The notes under the pieces are model-generated. The model searched no databases. It worked only from the letters and a program-made list of their open reading frames with translations, and was not told the DNA's origin. A stretch of 64,000 nucleotides of DNA, taken from Auanema rhodensis (lineage: Eukaryota > Nematoda > Chromadorea > Rhabditida > Rhabditidae). A program made the position numbers and the translations under genes. The stretch lies in contig OZ059899.1 in assembly GCA_964057225.1 (NCBI GenBank), positions 11,408,001-11,472,000 on the forward strand. The letters run 5' to 3'. Of the stretch, positions 1 to 10,454 are shown piece after piece. Each line of letters opens with the position of its first letter. Positions within the stretch are counted from its first letter, which is position 1.

Positions 1-39
1 TTATTAGACCCACGCTCTAACCGACTGAGCTATGGCGGC
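1..39 (-). tRNA. tRNA-Ile(AAT), cut by window start
   Basis: The 5' half (acceptor strand, D arm, start of the anticodon arm) of the same tRNA-Ile found throughout the window. The 3' half lies before base 1. Confidence 0.85.
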
Positions 40-638
40 TACGAAAGTACGAAATAACAAAGCGCTGATTATAGGAAACGTGAATGAATGCAGATATTCT
101 CAATTCCGATTCATTGACTAGATCGTGGTCAGCATTTTACAACATTGATAAAATAGAAACTGAGAAAAAAACGTCAACAAATGACACTATTAACTTGGTT
201 TTTTGAACAGCTTTTTTATATTTCTTTTTTCACTATGAGAGAACTTATATTTATTGCTTTTTCAAAATTTTCCATTTTTAACATTATACATCTTGACTAT
301 CACACATTGAGAACAACAGTTGGCAATGTTGGTTGTCACGTCATATTTCATGCAGTTAGATTTTCAGACACATTAATACCTTTGACCATTCTTCTTATGA
401 GTTTTGTAACGATAGATCGTAATAGGAAATAGGAAGTGAATTGCTATAATATGAAAAAATACAAGACATAGTCAACATTGATTTCCCCAAATAGTATCAT
501 GTTTGCTTGTTATTCAATTAGAACACTTATTTTTTGATTGTTTTCTTGAAATATTCTTTTTTTTCTTTAACAAAGTTATGACTGAGATCAAAATTTGAAC
601 TTACTTTTGAACAATTAAACAGAAATTTAAAAAATATT

Positions 639-686
639 TGCCGCCAGCAGGGGTCGAACCTGCGACCTTGGGCTTATTAGACCCAC
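639..686 (-). pseudogene. Truncated tRNA-Ile
   Basis: The 3' 48 nt (acceptor 3' strand, T arm, variable loop, anticodon loop) match the full-length copies exactly. At 687 the sequence switches to the inserted segment, so the D arm and 5' acceptor strand are missing. B box present, A box absent; not expected to give a tRNA. Confidence 0.85.
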
Positions 687-1145
687 ATTTTTTTTCATTT
701 TGAAGATAGAGGGCTCTTCAAATAGCCTCCCAGGTTCACACTTTCTATTCTATGCCCTGTTAACGTAAAAGACTATTAGAGGAAGAAAGATTCATTCATA
801 TGCCATTCAGATATACATAATACAGAATATAAGGACTAGAAGATATATAATAAGACTAGATAAAGTACATAGAAGACTAGAGTGAATGTAATAAGACTAG
901 ATATACATCACTAATAAGACTAGAGATAGTCTTACTAAAGGACAAGGATAAAACGGTGGTTCAGACTAGATGAGTCATAAGATAAAGACAGCAACGAGGA
1001 GAGAGAAAAGCGACCGTCCGCGACGGTGGTATAAAACAGAGTGCCCGTGAATCTCATCAGCCAACGTGATGAGATTGCATCGATTGAATGATGAATAATC
1101 GCATTCGCGATATTCCGGGCCAGGAGAGAGAAATCAGAACTGATT
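687..1145. repeat. Probable LTR-derived or regulatory segment with hairpins, copy 1
   Basis: Non-coding. From 696 it is almost identical to 9561-10010 (for example one G/A difference near 893). It holds about six spaced copies of an AGACTAGA-like motif between 830 and 975, a TATA-like box (TATAAAA, 1030-1036, plus sense) and four perfect inverted repeats: 1013-1027 (6-bp arms), 1050-1076 (10-bp arms, 7-nt loop), 1098-1111 (5-bp arms) and 1130-1147 (8-bp arms, 2-nt loop). It lies downstream of a minus-strand BEL/Pao gag fragment, which suggests LTR or UTR sequence; LTR ends were not identified. Confidence 0.5.
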
Positions 1146-1691
1146 TCATTCTGCTAGTTCCTCCGCAAACTGCAGCTTGCATAATACACCAGGATGATCG
1201 TGGTCCAGTCCGCTTCCTTTGCACACATGACATATTTTCTTCATCTTCTCCACTGCTAGTTCCTCCGCAAACTGCAGCTTGCATAATACACCAGGATGAT
1301 CGTGGTCCAGTCCGCTTCCTTTGCACACATGACATATTTTCTTCATCTTCTCCACACACGGTTTTCCAAAGTGGTTCCGCAAACACTTCAAGCACATGTT
1401 GATCAACTTGCAACGCTTGACGCGTTGTGCTGCAGTCTTGTAGACTGTGCATTTTCCCATGGTGTGGCCCTTCTTCCAACAGAGTTGACATTTCATGTCT
1501 TCTTCCATTTTTCTGTACTTCACTTTAGAGTTGTTCTGCTTTTTTGGTGCAGACATATTCTGACTTTTGTTAGGCATCTTTGCGTTGCCGTTATCCTGGA
1601 GTTGATCAAGGGAATCGCTCCATTCTTTGATGTTATCAAGACTGAAATAATGATGGTTTTTATACATAGTATACCTCCCCCCGGCGAACAT
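1146..1691 (-). pseudogene. BEL/Pao gag nucleocapsid fragment, copy 1
   Basis: A 181-codon fragment. It has a CX2CX4HX4C zinc knuckle (CQLCWKKGHTMGKC), then CX2CX3HX4C, then a third Cys/His cluster around CHVC...HDH...C. This is the arrangement between gag and protease in BEL/Pao polyproteins, normally followed by the aspartic protease. Here the frame closes at 1146 with no protease, so it is a broken element. The third cluster is repeated because of a 102-bp in-frame tandem duplication (1153-1356) missing from the sister copy at 10011-10454. At its 5' side the sequence joins the tRNA repeat at 1687. Family assignment is from motif pattern only. Confidence 0.6.
1153..1356. repeat. 102-bp direct duplication (2 copies)
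   Basis: Copies start at 1153 and 1255 and read the same base for base. The length is a multiple of three, so 34 codons of the zinc-cluster region are duplicated in frame. Confidence 0.9.
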
Positions 1692-2038
1692 TATACATCT
1701 TGACTATCACACATTGAGAACAACAGTTGGCAATGTTGGTTGTCACGTCATATTTCATGCAGTTAGATTTTCAGACACATTAATACCTTTGACCATTCTT
1801 CTTATGAGTTTTGTAACGATAGATCGTAATAGGAAATGAATTGCTATAATATGAAAAAATACAAGACATAGTCAACATTGATTTCCCCAAATAGTATCAT
1901 GTTTGCTTGTTATTCAATTAGAACACTTATTTTTTGATTGTTTTCTTGAAATATTCTTTTTTTTCTTTAACAAAGTTATGACTGAGATCAAAATTTGAAC
2001 TTACTTTTGAACAATTAAACAGAAATTTAAAAAATATT

Positions 2039-2112
2039 TGCCGCCAGCAGGGGTCGAACCTGCGACCTTGGGCTTATTAGACCCACGCTCTAACCGACTG
2101 AGCTATGGCGGC
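2039..2112 (-). tRNA. tRNA-Ile(AAT)
   Basis: Reference copy. On the minus strand it folds as: acceptor GCCGCCA/TGGCGGC with discriminator A; D stem GCTC/GAGC; anticodon stem TGGGT/GCCCA with loop CTAATAA, giving anticodon AAT (read as IAU, isoleucine); variable loop AGGTC; T stem GCAGG/CCTGC with loop TTCGACC. A and B boxes match Pol III consensus. A T6 run five bases past the 3' end (2029-2034 on plus) is a good Pol III terminator; the same run follows each full-length copy. No intron; CCA not encoded, as expected for a eukaryote. Confidence 0.95.
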
Positions 2113-2703
2113 TACGAAAGTACGAAATAACAAAGCGCTGATTATAGGAAACGTGAATGAATGCAGATATTCTCAATTCCGATTCATTAACTAGATCGTG
2201 GTCAGCATTTTACAACATTGATAAAATAGAAACTGAGAAAAAAACATCAACAAATGACACTATTAACTTGGTTTTTTGAACAGCTTTTTTATAATTCTTT
2301 TTCACTATGAGAGAACTTATATTTATTGCTTTTTCAAAATTTTCCATTTTTAACATTATACATCTTGACTATCACACATTGAGAACAACAGTTGGCAATG
2401 TTGGTTGTCACGTCATATTTCATGCAGTTAGATTTTCAGACACATTAATACCTTTAACCATTCTTCTTATGAGTTTTGTAACGATAGATCGTAATAGGAA
2501 ATGAATTGCTATAATATGAAAAAATACAAGACATAGTCAACATTGATTTCCCCAAATAGTATCATGTTTGCTTGTTATTCAATTACAACACTTATTTTTT
2601 GATTGTTTTCTTGAAATATTCTTTTTTTTCTTTAACAAAGTTATGACTGAGATCAAAATTTGAACTTACTTTTGAACAATTAAACAGAAATTTAAAAAAT
2701 ATT

Positions 2704-2777
2704 TGCCGCCAGCAGGGGTCGAACCTGCGACCTTGGGCTTATTAGACCCACGCTCTAACCGACTGAGCTATGGCGGC
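2704..2777 (-). tRNA. tRNA-Ile(AAT)
   Basis: Full-length, same sequence as the 2039-2112 copy. Its 5' flank begins CC instead of CT (flank class b in this annotation). 665 bp from the preceding copy. Confidence 0.95.
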
Positions 2778-2998
2778 CACGAAAGTACGAAATAACAAAG
2801 CGCTGATTATAGGAAACGTGAATGAATGCAGATATTCTCAATTCCGATTCATTAACTAGATCGTGGTCAGCATTTTACAACATTGATAAAATAGAAACTG
2901 AGAAAAAAACATCAACAAATGACACTATTAACTTGGTTTTTTGAACAGCTTTTTTATAATTCTTTTTCACTATGAGAGAACTTATATTTATTGCTTTT

Positions 2999-3175
2999 CT
3001 GTACTTCACTTTAGAGTTGTTCTGCTTTTTTGGTGCAGACATATTCTGACTTTTGTTAGGCATCTTTGCGTTGCCGTTATCCTGGAGTTGATCAAGGGAA
3101 TCGCTCTATTCTTTGATGTTATCAAGACTGAAATAATGATGGTTTTTATACATATATACACCTCCCCCCGGCGAA
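2999..3175 (-). pseudogene. Short BEL/Pao gag fragment, third copy
   Basis: About 177 bp matching 1516-1688 (and the same part of 10011-10454): the basic stretch just upstream of the first zinc knuckle. It differs near 3155 by a small indel. It joins tRNA-repeat sequence on the left and the env-bearing element on the right. Confidence 0.6.
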
Positions 3176-3261
3176 ATGATAAATTGTGTAGGACTGGTGT
3201 AAATCAAATTGAACAATCGTTTGCTATGATAGGGAACTAAGAAATCGAGAAAATAAATCGA

Positions 3262-3332
3262 GGACTCACTGGGTATTGAACCCGTCATCAATCACTGAGA
3301 GTGCGTACCCTTAGCCACTGCGCTATGACTGG
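3262..3332 (-). pseudogene. tRNA-like sequence (A box and B box), degenerate
   Basis: On the minus strand an A-box-like TAGCGCAGTGG is followed about 45 nt later by a B-box-like GGTTCAATACC at the spacing of a tRNA gene. Only part of the acceptor stem pairs and the T stem is three pairs, so a functional tRNA is unlikely. It could be a tRNA pseudogene or the head of a SINE. Confidence 0.35.
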
Positions 3333-3829
3333 CTCGAACTACAATCTTGAACAACAAATGAATTGTGAAAAAAAATGATGCGAAAAGGAATTGCGCAGGT
3401 AATAAGTATTTGTATGGGTAAATATGCTAAGAGAGCGGGTGTACTTGACAACTGGAAGACGCGGTCAATTACGGCGGTTACAAAGCCGAGTACTGTGATC
3501 AAAACACTCAATAGTATTACGATCGTTTTAAGGTAGTCCGAGTAAAACGAAACAAGTGAGCTGATTAAGTGAGTGGGTACAAAAAAGCTCGGTATGGTAA
3601 ACTCGACGTTCAGGAGACTGAATGAACTGTTTGTAATCTGATGAGTGGACTGTTCAAAACCTATGTATTCGTTCACGTAGTACAAGTTGCCTTTGAGATG
3701 TAATGTGGCGGAAGTACACGGATGAGTACACGTTATAGACGGTGTTGAAAAATTGCTCTGTATGCGAATAGAGTTGTTGTAACCCTGAGAATTGCATGTA
3801 AGCAGAAATTCTTCATCGTCGCACGAAAT
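3323..3829 (-). pseudogene. env C-terminal part beyond an in-frame stop
   Basis: The frame of the long ORF at 3830-6937 continues in register past its TGA stop for about 168 codons. It includes a juxtamembrane stretch and a strong hydrophobic segment (around residues 40-75 of the last 120 codons) that corresponds in position to the env membrane anchor of the polyproteins at 28230 and 37273. This suggests one nonsense mutation has cut the glycoprotein ahead of its anchor. Readthrough or reassignment cannot be excluded from sequence. Confidence 0.6.
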
Positions 3830-6800
3830 TCAAATGTGGGATGATGTACTAATGCAAGTAATGATTGTTGTTGCTCCAGTAACACAGTCAAAACATCCAA
3901 CTAGGTCTTTGGATTCTAGTTCGCAAATAGTAGGACTATTGTCGTATTCATAAGTGACATCTGAGATATTTGTCCACATTTTAATGTCAACAGCGCTTAT
4001 GGGATGAGCAAAAATGAGATTGTTTTTTGGGATCATGGTCAGAGATGGAAGAGATAATGGTAGGGTGTAGTTATTAGTATAGAGCATGTTAGGATTGTTG
4101 TCCTGACAATAGCAATTTTCGACTGTTTCGGCTGGTCTGCATGAACATGTGTCTGTTGCAGTACATTCGGAGAATGGGTCAGCGGTTTTAACTTTTCCGC
4201 ACGAGTATGAAAATGTAGCAGAGTGAGGTAAAACTGCAATTCTCGAGTTGGAAGTAATGAATCGTCTATGGAGGATTTCATTATCAGAATATGTTATTCT
4301 CCCAAGAGTAATATGGTACCCGTTAATGATTTTTGTAGAGTGTGGTAAAAAGGGGACGTGCGAGAGCGTTTCAGTTTTGTTCTCAATAGCTGTATGGATG
4401 CTAATCTGGAGAAAAACCCTAGGTGTCCATCGTGAGCAGTAGAAAACTTCGTGGGTGATATTGTCATTGGGAACATGAAAGTTGCGATAGAAGAGACAAC
4501 CAGAAGTTGGCAACGCACAACCGCATGATAGAAATCCACAGCTTTCTGAACAATAGCTGGTACCTGGATATTGGTTGGCTAATGAGAGTTCTGAGATTGA
4601 TGTATTGGGTCGAACGTTCGCACAAAACGATCCTACACAAGAGCCCATATGGGGACACCGTTTTGCGGATTCAGTTTTTACGATGGTGTGACGTGTAAAA
4701 AATAAGGATACTTTCGTGCACAGTATACGTGTATACATAAGTTTGATGCGCAGGTGTGAGTTCGTGAGGGGATTGGCGTATGATCGGTTTGAATGTGAAG
4801 TTGTAAAACATACCTCATTATCGTAAGTATGGAGGGTGGTGGAGCTGCTGACTTGGTTGACTTGGTGGGTAGGTGATAAGTTCGAGACGGAGTTGCCTGG
4901 AACATGTGATATACTCGGAGGAACAATAGTACATGCATTAACTACAAGAGATTCAATCAAAAAAATGACGATTATTGCAACCAAAAGATACCCGACTCGG
5001 TGAACTAATCGGTCACGTTGTCGTGATCGTTGTGAGGGTGTAGACTTCTGCCATCGAGGTAGCTTGTGAGAACTGAGCGGGACGTACTCGAGTACCGATC
5101 GTTCTTCCTGAATAGAGATATGAGATCTTATATGAGAGGGGAGACATTGAGTGATCATACGCCAAACGGAAAAAAGGGTGTATTGTGCAATATGAACAAA
5201 TTTTTTAGAACAAATTCGGATGACTATGATGCTTAAAAGAATGCTAAATAGAATGAGCCATATGATGAGTGCGGTCGCCGAGAGTGCTGCGTATGGGAAA
5301 CAAGATGGGTTGTGGAGTAGTTCAAGACAGAACAGACATTGAATCATATCGCAAAACGGAGTTGCTGGACAATCCAGTTGATGCAATGCAAATGTGTCAT
5401 TTTTATCGATAATATGTCGTGAGATGAATGTGTGGTCATGCAATACAACATGAGCCGGAAATACTATGGTGAAGTTGGGAGTATTTGGGTTGTACTCTAC
5501 ACATGTTTCCCGGGCACAAACTCGGATGGGATGTCCAGTACCGCAGTTTGATATGCCTACTCCTCCTTTGATGCAAGAGAACTGGCAGATGTTGGTTGCG
5601 GACATTGGATTGACGAGAATACCCAGTATCATGGCTATGAAAAAATGTGTGTAACTGGGGAGACGTTGTCGTTTTCGAGGTTGTGGTTCATTTTCACCTT
5701 CATCATCTGCAATGGTGATCACTTCGATGTCATCATCATCGTTGATAGTGATAACGTTTGGGTCTATCACGTTTTCAGTTGTATTGGGTCCGGTCGATGT
5801 GCTGGTTTCCACAACGGTGGAGGATATTTCGTTATCGAGTAAAATGACCTCTGGAGTTTCTTTAAACGTGACAGTTTTGTCTGATTTGTGTGGGGACTGC
5901 GTATGCCTGTTTTCCGTATGATGCTCGTTGTCGGAAGGAATTTCAAGGGGAATCAGGCGATTGATGGGTCTAAATAGTTTGTGTCCATCAGATGTACGGA
6001 CTTCTGCAACTCTCACAGATTCCGTGTTCTGTATGCTTGTTATTAAACCCATTTTCCACTGGTTTCGTTTCGTATTGTCATCTGACATTAGCACTACTGT
6101 GCCTACTTTTGGTGTAGCTGTGGAGAAATGTCCTTGCTTGTGATCCAATATGTGTGTTGCTCGAAGGGCGACGACATATTCATTATGCCATCGTTGCCAA
6201 AATTTGTCAAGTGTTTTCTGAATGTTGTTTAAATGTTTTTGTATTCCAGAAAAGAAACTCATCTCTAAATTTTTTCTGGAGTATTTCATTCTGTTCATGT
6301 CATTTTGCAATGTTGTTGAGTCATGTACTGTAGAGTCAAATGAACTCTGATAGTCATCGAGTTCATCTCGGCGAAGTTGGATAAGTTGAGTATATTTCTC
6401 AACTTCGCCTGTGTTCACAATGAGATCTCTCTCATCACAATAGTCCAAAATGCCCTTGATCAGTTTTGCAACTGTGGGCGGATGTTCTTCGCCAATGTCT
6501 TTGGTGACAAGTTGGTCGATTTCATGAGCTTTCATGGTCTTATGGGCTTGAGGGTGTTTGGCCAACATCCTTTTATAGCTACCTTGGTATAATTCCAACC
6601 AAGTTGCTGGGTAGTCCACATGGGTGCGTTCCTCGAGCACCACTCGATGTTCGTCTAACTGATCTCGTAGTGATCGGAAGACGTCCCCAACCGGGATGGC
6701 TTTATAATATATACGCATCAAGCTAGGCTTGTGCATATGTATGAACTCTCGACATCTGTCAATGTCATCAACCGGGGGGAAGATGAATGCTTGATGGTAC

Positions 6801-6937
6801 GGGAGGATGTCCTCCTTCACCGTGTTGAACAACTTCAACGCGTGAGTTATATTTCTTTTTAAACAACTTAACTGTCTTGCTAAGGCAGTCAGGTTACGAG
6901 TTTCCTTTTCCGATGGAGAAGAGGGACTCATAATCAT
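3830..6937 (-). CDS. BEL/Pao-derived fusion: N-terminal region, integrase C-terminal domain, env
   Basis: A 1035-codon ORF. Residues 1-235 are a mostly helical region without zinc knuckles that I do not recognise; a gag N-terminus is possible. Residues about 244-335 (KFWQRWHNEY...; ...RPINRLIPLEIP) match the DUF5641-type domain that ends BEL/Pao integrases. Residues 336-425 are an acidic, Thr/Ser-rich linker ending in a basic RKRQR stretch. From about 430 there is a signal-like hydrophobic segment, then Cys-rich ectodomains with internal hydrophobic stretches. The motif block ANQYPGTSYCSESCG...GCLFYR aligns with the env of the full-length polyproteins, a phlebovirus G2-like class II fusion glycoprotein. 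Protease, RT, RNase H and integrase core are absent, so it cannot transpose alone. The start is the first ATG of the frame. Env is cut by a stop at 3830-3832. It may be an internally deleted element or, less likely, a co-opted gene. Confidence 0.65.
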   Translation of the reverse strand: MIMSPSSPSEKETRNLTALARQLSCLKRNITHALKLFNTVKEDILPYHQAFIFPPVDDIDRCREFIHMHKPSLMRIYYKAIPVGDVFRSLRDQLDEHRVVLEERTHVDYPATWLELYQGSYKRMLAKHPQAHKTMKAHEIDQLVTKDIGEEHPPTVAKLIKGILDYCDERDLIVNTGEVEKYTQLIQLRRDELDDYQSSFDSTVHDSTTLQNDMNRMKYSRKNLEMSFFSGIQKHLNNIQKTLDKFWQRWHNEYVVALRATHILDHKQGHFSTATPKVGTVVLMSDDNTKRNQWKMGLITSIQNTESVRVAEVRTSDGHKLFRPINRLIPLEIPSDNEHHTENRHTQSPHKSDKTVTFKETPEVILLDNEISSTVVETSTSTGPNTTENVIDPNVITINDDDDIEVITIADDEGENEPQPRKRQRLPSYTHFFIAMILGILVNPMSATNICQFSCIKGGVGISNCGTGHPIRVCARETCVEYNPNTPNFTIVFPAHVVLHDHTFISRHIIDKNDTFALHQLDCPATPFCDMIQCLFCLELLHNPSCFPYAALSATALIIWLILFSILLSIIVIRICSKKFVHIAQYTLFSVWRMITQCLPSHIRSHISIQEERSVLEYVPLSSHKLPRWQKSTPSQRSRQRDRLVHRVGYLLVAIIVIFLIESLVVNACTIVPPSISHVPGNSVSNLSPTHQVNQVSSSTTLHTYDNEVCFTTSHSNRSYANPLTNSHLRIKLMYTRILCTKVSLFFTRHTIVKTESAKRCPHMGSCVGSFCANVRPNTSISELSLANQYPGTSYCSESCGFLSCGCALPTSGCLFYRNFHVPNDNITHEVFYCSRWTPRVFLQISIHTAIENKTETLSHVPFLPHSTKIINGYHITLGRITYSDNEILHRRFITSNSRIAVLPHSATFSYSCGKVKTADPFSECTATDTCSCRPAETVENCYCQDNNPNMLYTNNYTLPLSLPSLTMIPKNNLIFAHPISAVDIKMWTNISDVTYEYDNSPTICELESKDLVGCFDCVTGATTIITCISTSSHI

Positions 6938-9560
6938 TTTGTTTGAAGAGAAATATTATTGTTCAAGTTAATTTTGTGTTTAATCTAGCTAATTTGTGGA
7001 TTGATTATTAAAATCAATTGAATTAAAGTCCGAATATAATAGCTGTCGATAGAAGGAATAACAATATATAATATAAATAGGAGAAAAAAATGCGAAGATA
7101 AGAAAAAATATGCAAGTAATATAAGCAAATAAGATAAGCAAATAGTTCACTATTAGAAGGTACAATGAATATTTAGTTGAATATTTGTTAACAGTTTTTT
7201 CTTTGGAGAGTTATACTGTTAGTTTTTTCGTGTAGTTGTTACTGTTTCGTTAAATTACGTGTGTGGAATCTTTTGTAAAAAAATGTATGTTTTATCTTTT
7301 GAATATATATATATTTTTTTTTGTTAGCTAAGTTAGTATATTTTTAATTTTTTTTTTTTTTAAATGGAGATTGTTCAGGCAAAGATAATTCAATAAGTAT
7401 CTTTCTCTGGTTAAAAAAGAAAAATTGGATGATTCACTAGATGAGAGAACAATTCAAGTTGAGAGATTACTGTAGGAAATAGAGAGAAAAAATTGAGTTT
7501 CCCAAAATCGATCAAAAAATGTGAGCAAACTAGCTTGGATGAATTCAGTAAAGTTTTCTGAGTAATTTGATACTAAATATGCTGTTGTTTTTTATCAAAA
7601 AATATAATATCAATATTAATATTAATTGGTTGAAATATAATAAGGATATCCAAAAAGTATTCAAAATATTATTGTTTGATTGATCAGAAAGTATGTGTAT
7701 GAAAAGGATGAGTGATTTGAGACAAAAGATTTATTTCTGGACAGATGAACAAAGGAAATTGTATAAGATAACAGATGTGAATGAAATATAAACAATATAA
7801 AATGTGAAATAATAAAATTAAAATAAAACAAATTGAAATTATAAAATAACTTACCAACTTAATGTAAATGTATAATTGATACCAGAGAGTATCAATTCAA
7901 ATTCAATAAGCGGTTAAAGTGTTAATGCGAACAAATGAAAACTAACTTGATTCTCCTTGAGGATCCTTGATGTCGATTGTCCTTGTCTGGTGAATAGGTT
8001 AGCAGATGGCGTCGGGTGCTGTGGCTGGTTGTAGCGGCGGAATGAATGACCTGTCTGGCAGCTAGGCCGTGTGGGATGTTAAGAGGGAGGAGCTAATCTG
8101 CAAAAAGTATATGTAAGATTATTAAATGAGATTATTTAATGCATTTGAAACAAAACGAGTGGGTTAACTTCTCATAACATTTTAAAATGTTTTGATATTC
8201 CATGTCATTCGATGATGACCTAGATAATGTGTGAGAGATGTTTGCGTGGTGCTAATGGCGCCGCACCAGGTCAATGAACAGATGGCAACATCTTTTGTCT
8301 TTTTTCGCGTATCTTGTCAACATATTTGCTAAAATCGACTTTTTGGTGCAAAATGTTGGAAATATCTCTTAACCTTTGCTGGGATGGGATATTATGATGT
8401 TTTGTGATTTTTCACAGAAATTTTCATCTGCGTAGGATTTTAACAATATAGTTAATGTATTTTGTCCTATAGAACGTGGGTGATGATCTTATATAAGATA
8501 AAATATATAAATTTTATGAATTTCATGATTTGGACTCTGACCTTTCTCATTGACCCGTTCGTCGTCGTTACATATGACTCATATGGTTGGAAACAATAGA
8601 TTTACAGACAATGGATGAATAAAGAAATTTAAAAAACTATAAAACAAGCCGTAAATAGTAAAAACTCGGAACTCTTTCGCATTTTTATATAAACAACACC
8701 TACCGAGAGTGCAAGGGTACCAAACAAACATCAACAAGTAGGTCAACAGACGTTCCTTGTTGATAGGCTCCTTCCACACATGTTCACAAATAATCGTTGA
8801 TCTCTAAGATACTGACTCCTTTACAGATGAGGAAACAGACAGCATTACTCATATAGCAAGGAGACATTGGTCTAAGATGCCTTTTAGTCACCTATTCAAT
8901 TGATTCACAATTGTTAAAATAACTTTTGCACTCGGAGTCTATCAAAACTGTTTACAATGATTATTAAAAGTCACGTAAAATATAAAAGATATAAAAAGGT
9001 CTCAAAATCAAAGAATAAATGAATAAATAGCGTTTTTAGACGGTAGCTCTGCTAATGCGTAATTCATATCATTGTTTCTCACTGTCCTCAGTCAGTAGAA
9101 ATAAGATCGCCATAAAATGTGTTTGTTGGTACTTTGTCTGCATTTTTCTCGTACTCTCGCATATTCTTCCTAGGAAAATACTGTGAAACATAATAAGGGG
9201 TGATCAATCCCAGCTGAGTCACTGCCGGCAAGTTAAAGGAAGTAGCCATTGGGTAATCCAATAGAGTTTATATAGCGAACAACCCACTATGTTACTTTCT
9301 GTAATCATGTGGTACAAAAATATGGTATCAACCAAAATTTTAAATAATGTTTAATTATCACTGATATCTAGACAATATTTAACAACCAATTATGTCGTAC
9401 TGACAGATGATTCCTTTAGAGTATTTAGATCATTGAACTTATACTGTAAAGGACATCCAACGAGTCACTATTAACGAGCAGACTGGCTTGAAGAAAAAAA
9501 AGAAAAAAGATAAAGTAGCGCAATAGAAAGGTCATAGAGTAGAAAGTGATGCCGATGCAC
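6938..9560. other. Gene-free AT-rich stretch, possibly leader or LTR of the env element
   Basis: No ORF with recognisable content. 6938-7850 is AT-rich with long A/T runs. On the minus strand a candidate 3' splice site (TTTTTGCAG, about 8098-8106) and a candidate 5' splice site (TTGGTAAGTTA, about 7847-7857) bound a GC-richer block of about 240 bp at 7856-8098. It could be a non-coding exon of a spliced leader for the env ORF. 8100-9560 shows nothing I can assign. LTR ends and a primer-binding site were not found. Confidence 0.4.
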
Positions 9561-10010
9561 CATTTTGAAGATAGAGGGCTCTTCAAATAGCCTCCCAGGT
9601 TCACACTTTCTATTCTATGCCCTGTTAACGTAAAAGACTATTAGAGGAAGAAAGATTCATTCATATGCCATTCAGATATACATAATACAGAATATAAGGA
9701 CTAGAAGATATATAATAAGACTAGATAAAGTACATAGAAGACTAGAGTAAATGTAATAAGACTAGATATACATCACTAATAAGACTAGAGATAGTCTTAC
9801 TAAAGGACAAGGATAAAACGGTGGTTCAGACTAGATGAGTCATAAGATAAAGACAGCAACGAGGAGAGAGAAAAGCGACCGTCCGCGACGGTGGTATAAA
9901 ACAGAGTGCCCGTGAATCTCATCAGCCAACGTGATGAGATTGCATCGATTGAATGATGAATAATCGCATTCGCGATATTCCGGGCCAGGAGAGAGAAATC
10001 AGAACTGATT
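9561..10010. repeat. Hairpin-rich segment, copy 2
   Basis: Near-identical to 696-1145, offset 8865 bp: same AGACTAGA-type repeats, TATA-like box at 9895-9901 and the same four inverted repeats (from 9878, 9915, 9963 and 9995). The left flank differs from copy 1, so the duplication boundary lies near 9561, while the right flank, including the tRNA repeat, is shared. Confidence 0.55.
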
Positions 10011-10454
10011 TCATTCTGCTAGTTCCTCCGCAAACTGCAGCTTGCATAATACACCAGGATGATCGTGGTCCAGTCCGCTTCCTTTGCACACATGACATAT
10101 TTTCTTCATCTTCTCCACACACGGTTTTCCAAAGTGGTTCCGCAAACACTTCAAGCACATGTTGATCAACTTGCAACGCTTGACGCGTTGTGCTGCAGTC
10201 TTGTAGACTGTGCATTTTCCCATGGTGTGGCCCTTCTTCCTACAGAGTTGACATTTCATGTCTTCTTCCATTTTTCTGTACTTCACTTTAGAGTTGTTCT
10301 GCTTTTTTGGTGCAGACATATTCTGACTTTTGTTAGGCATCTTTGCGTTGCCGTTATCCTGGAGTTGATCAAGGGAATCGCTCCATTCTTTGATGTTATC
10401 AAGACTGAAATAATGATGGTTTTTATACATAGTATACCTCCCCCCGGCGAACAT
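10011..10454 (-). pseudogene. BEL/Pao gag nucleocapsid fragment, copy 2
   Basis: A 147-codon version of the fragment at 1146-1691, with a single third zinc cluster (no 102-bp duplication) and CQLCRKK instead of CQLCWKK. The frame closes without entering a protease. It joins the tRNA repeat at the same base as copy 1, so the junction was copied as a unit. Confidence 0.6.

Larger units (their letters stand above)
1..686. repeat. tRNA-Ile tandem repeat, block A
   Basis: One unit of the array of about 666 bp, from one tRNA gene into the next. Between genes the unit is AT-rich and contains a plus-strand open stretch of about 83 codons at 181-432. That stretch recurs in every unit, but there is no sign that it is a gene: hydrophobic low-complexity product, variable start, no recognisable family. 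The block ends abruptly inside a tRNA gene at 686. Confidence 0.9.
1687..2998. repeat. tRNA-Ile tandem repeat, block B
   Basis: Resumes in mid-unit at the join with the gag fragment and runs through two full tRNA genes. It stops in mid-unit at about 2998, where a T-rich stretch shared with the next gag fragment marks a possible microhomology junction. Confidence 0.9.

Noticed and set aside
181..432. Plus-strand ORF of 65-95 codons repeated in every tRNA unit as a possible amplified small protein
   Set aside because: Its conservation is no greater than that of the flanking non-coding spacer, the start varies between units, and the product is hydrophobic low complexity with no family. Homogenisation of the unit explains it.
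8579..8779. 66-codon minus-strand ORF in the long gene-free stretch
   Set aside because: Short, AT-driven, no conserved motif and no neighbouring support.
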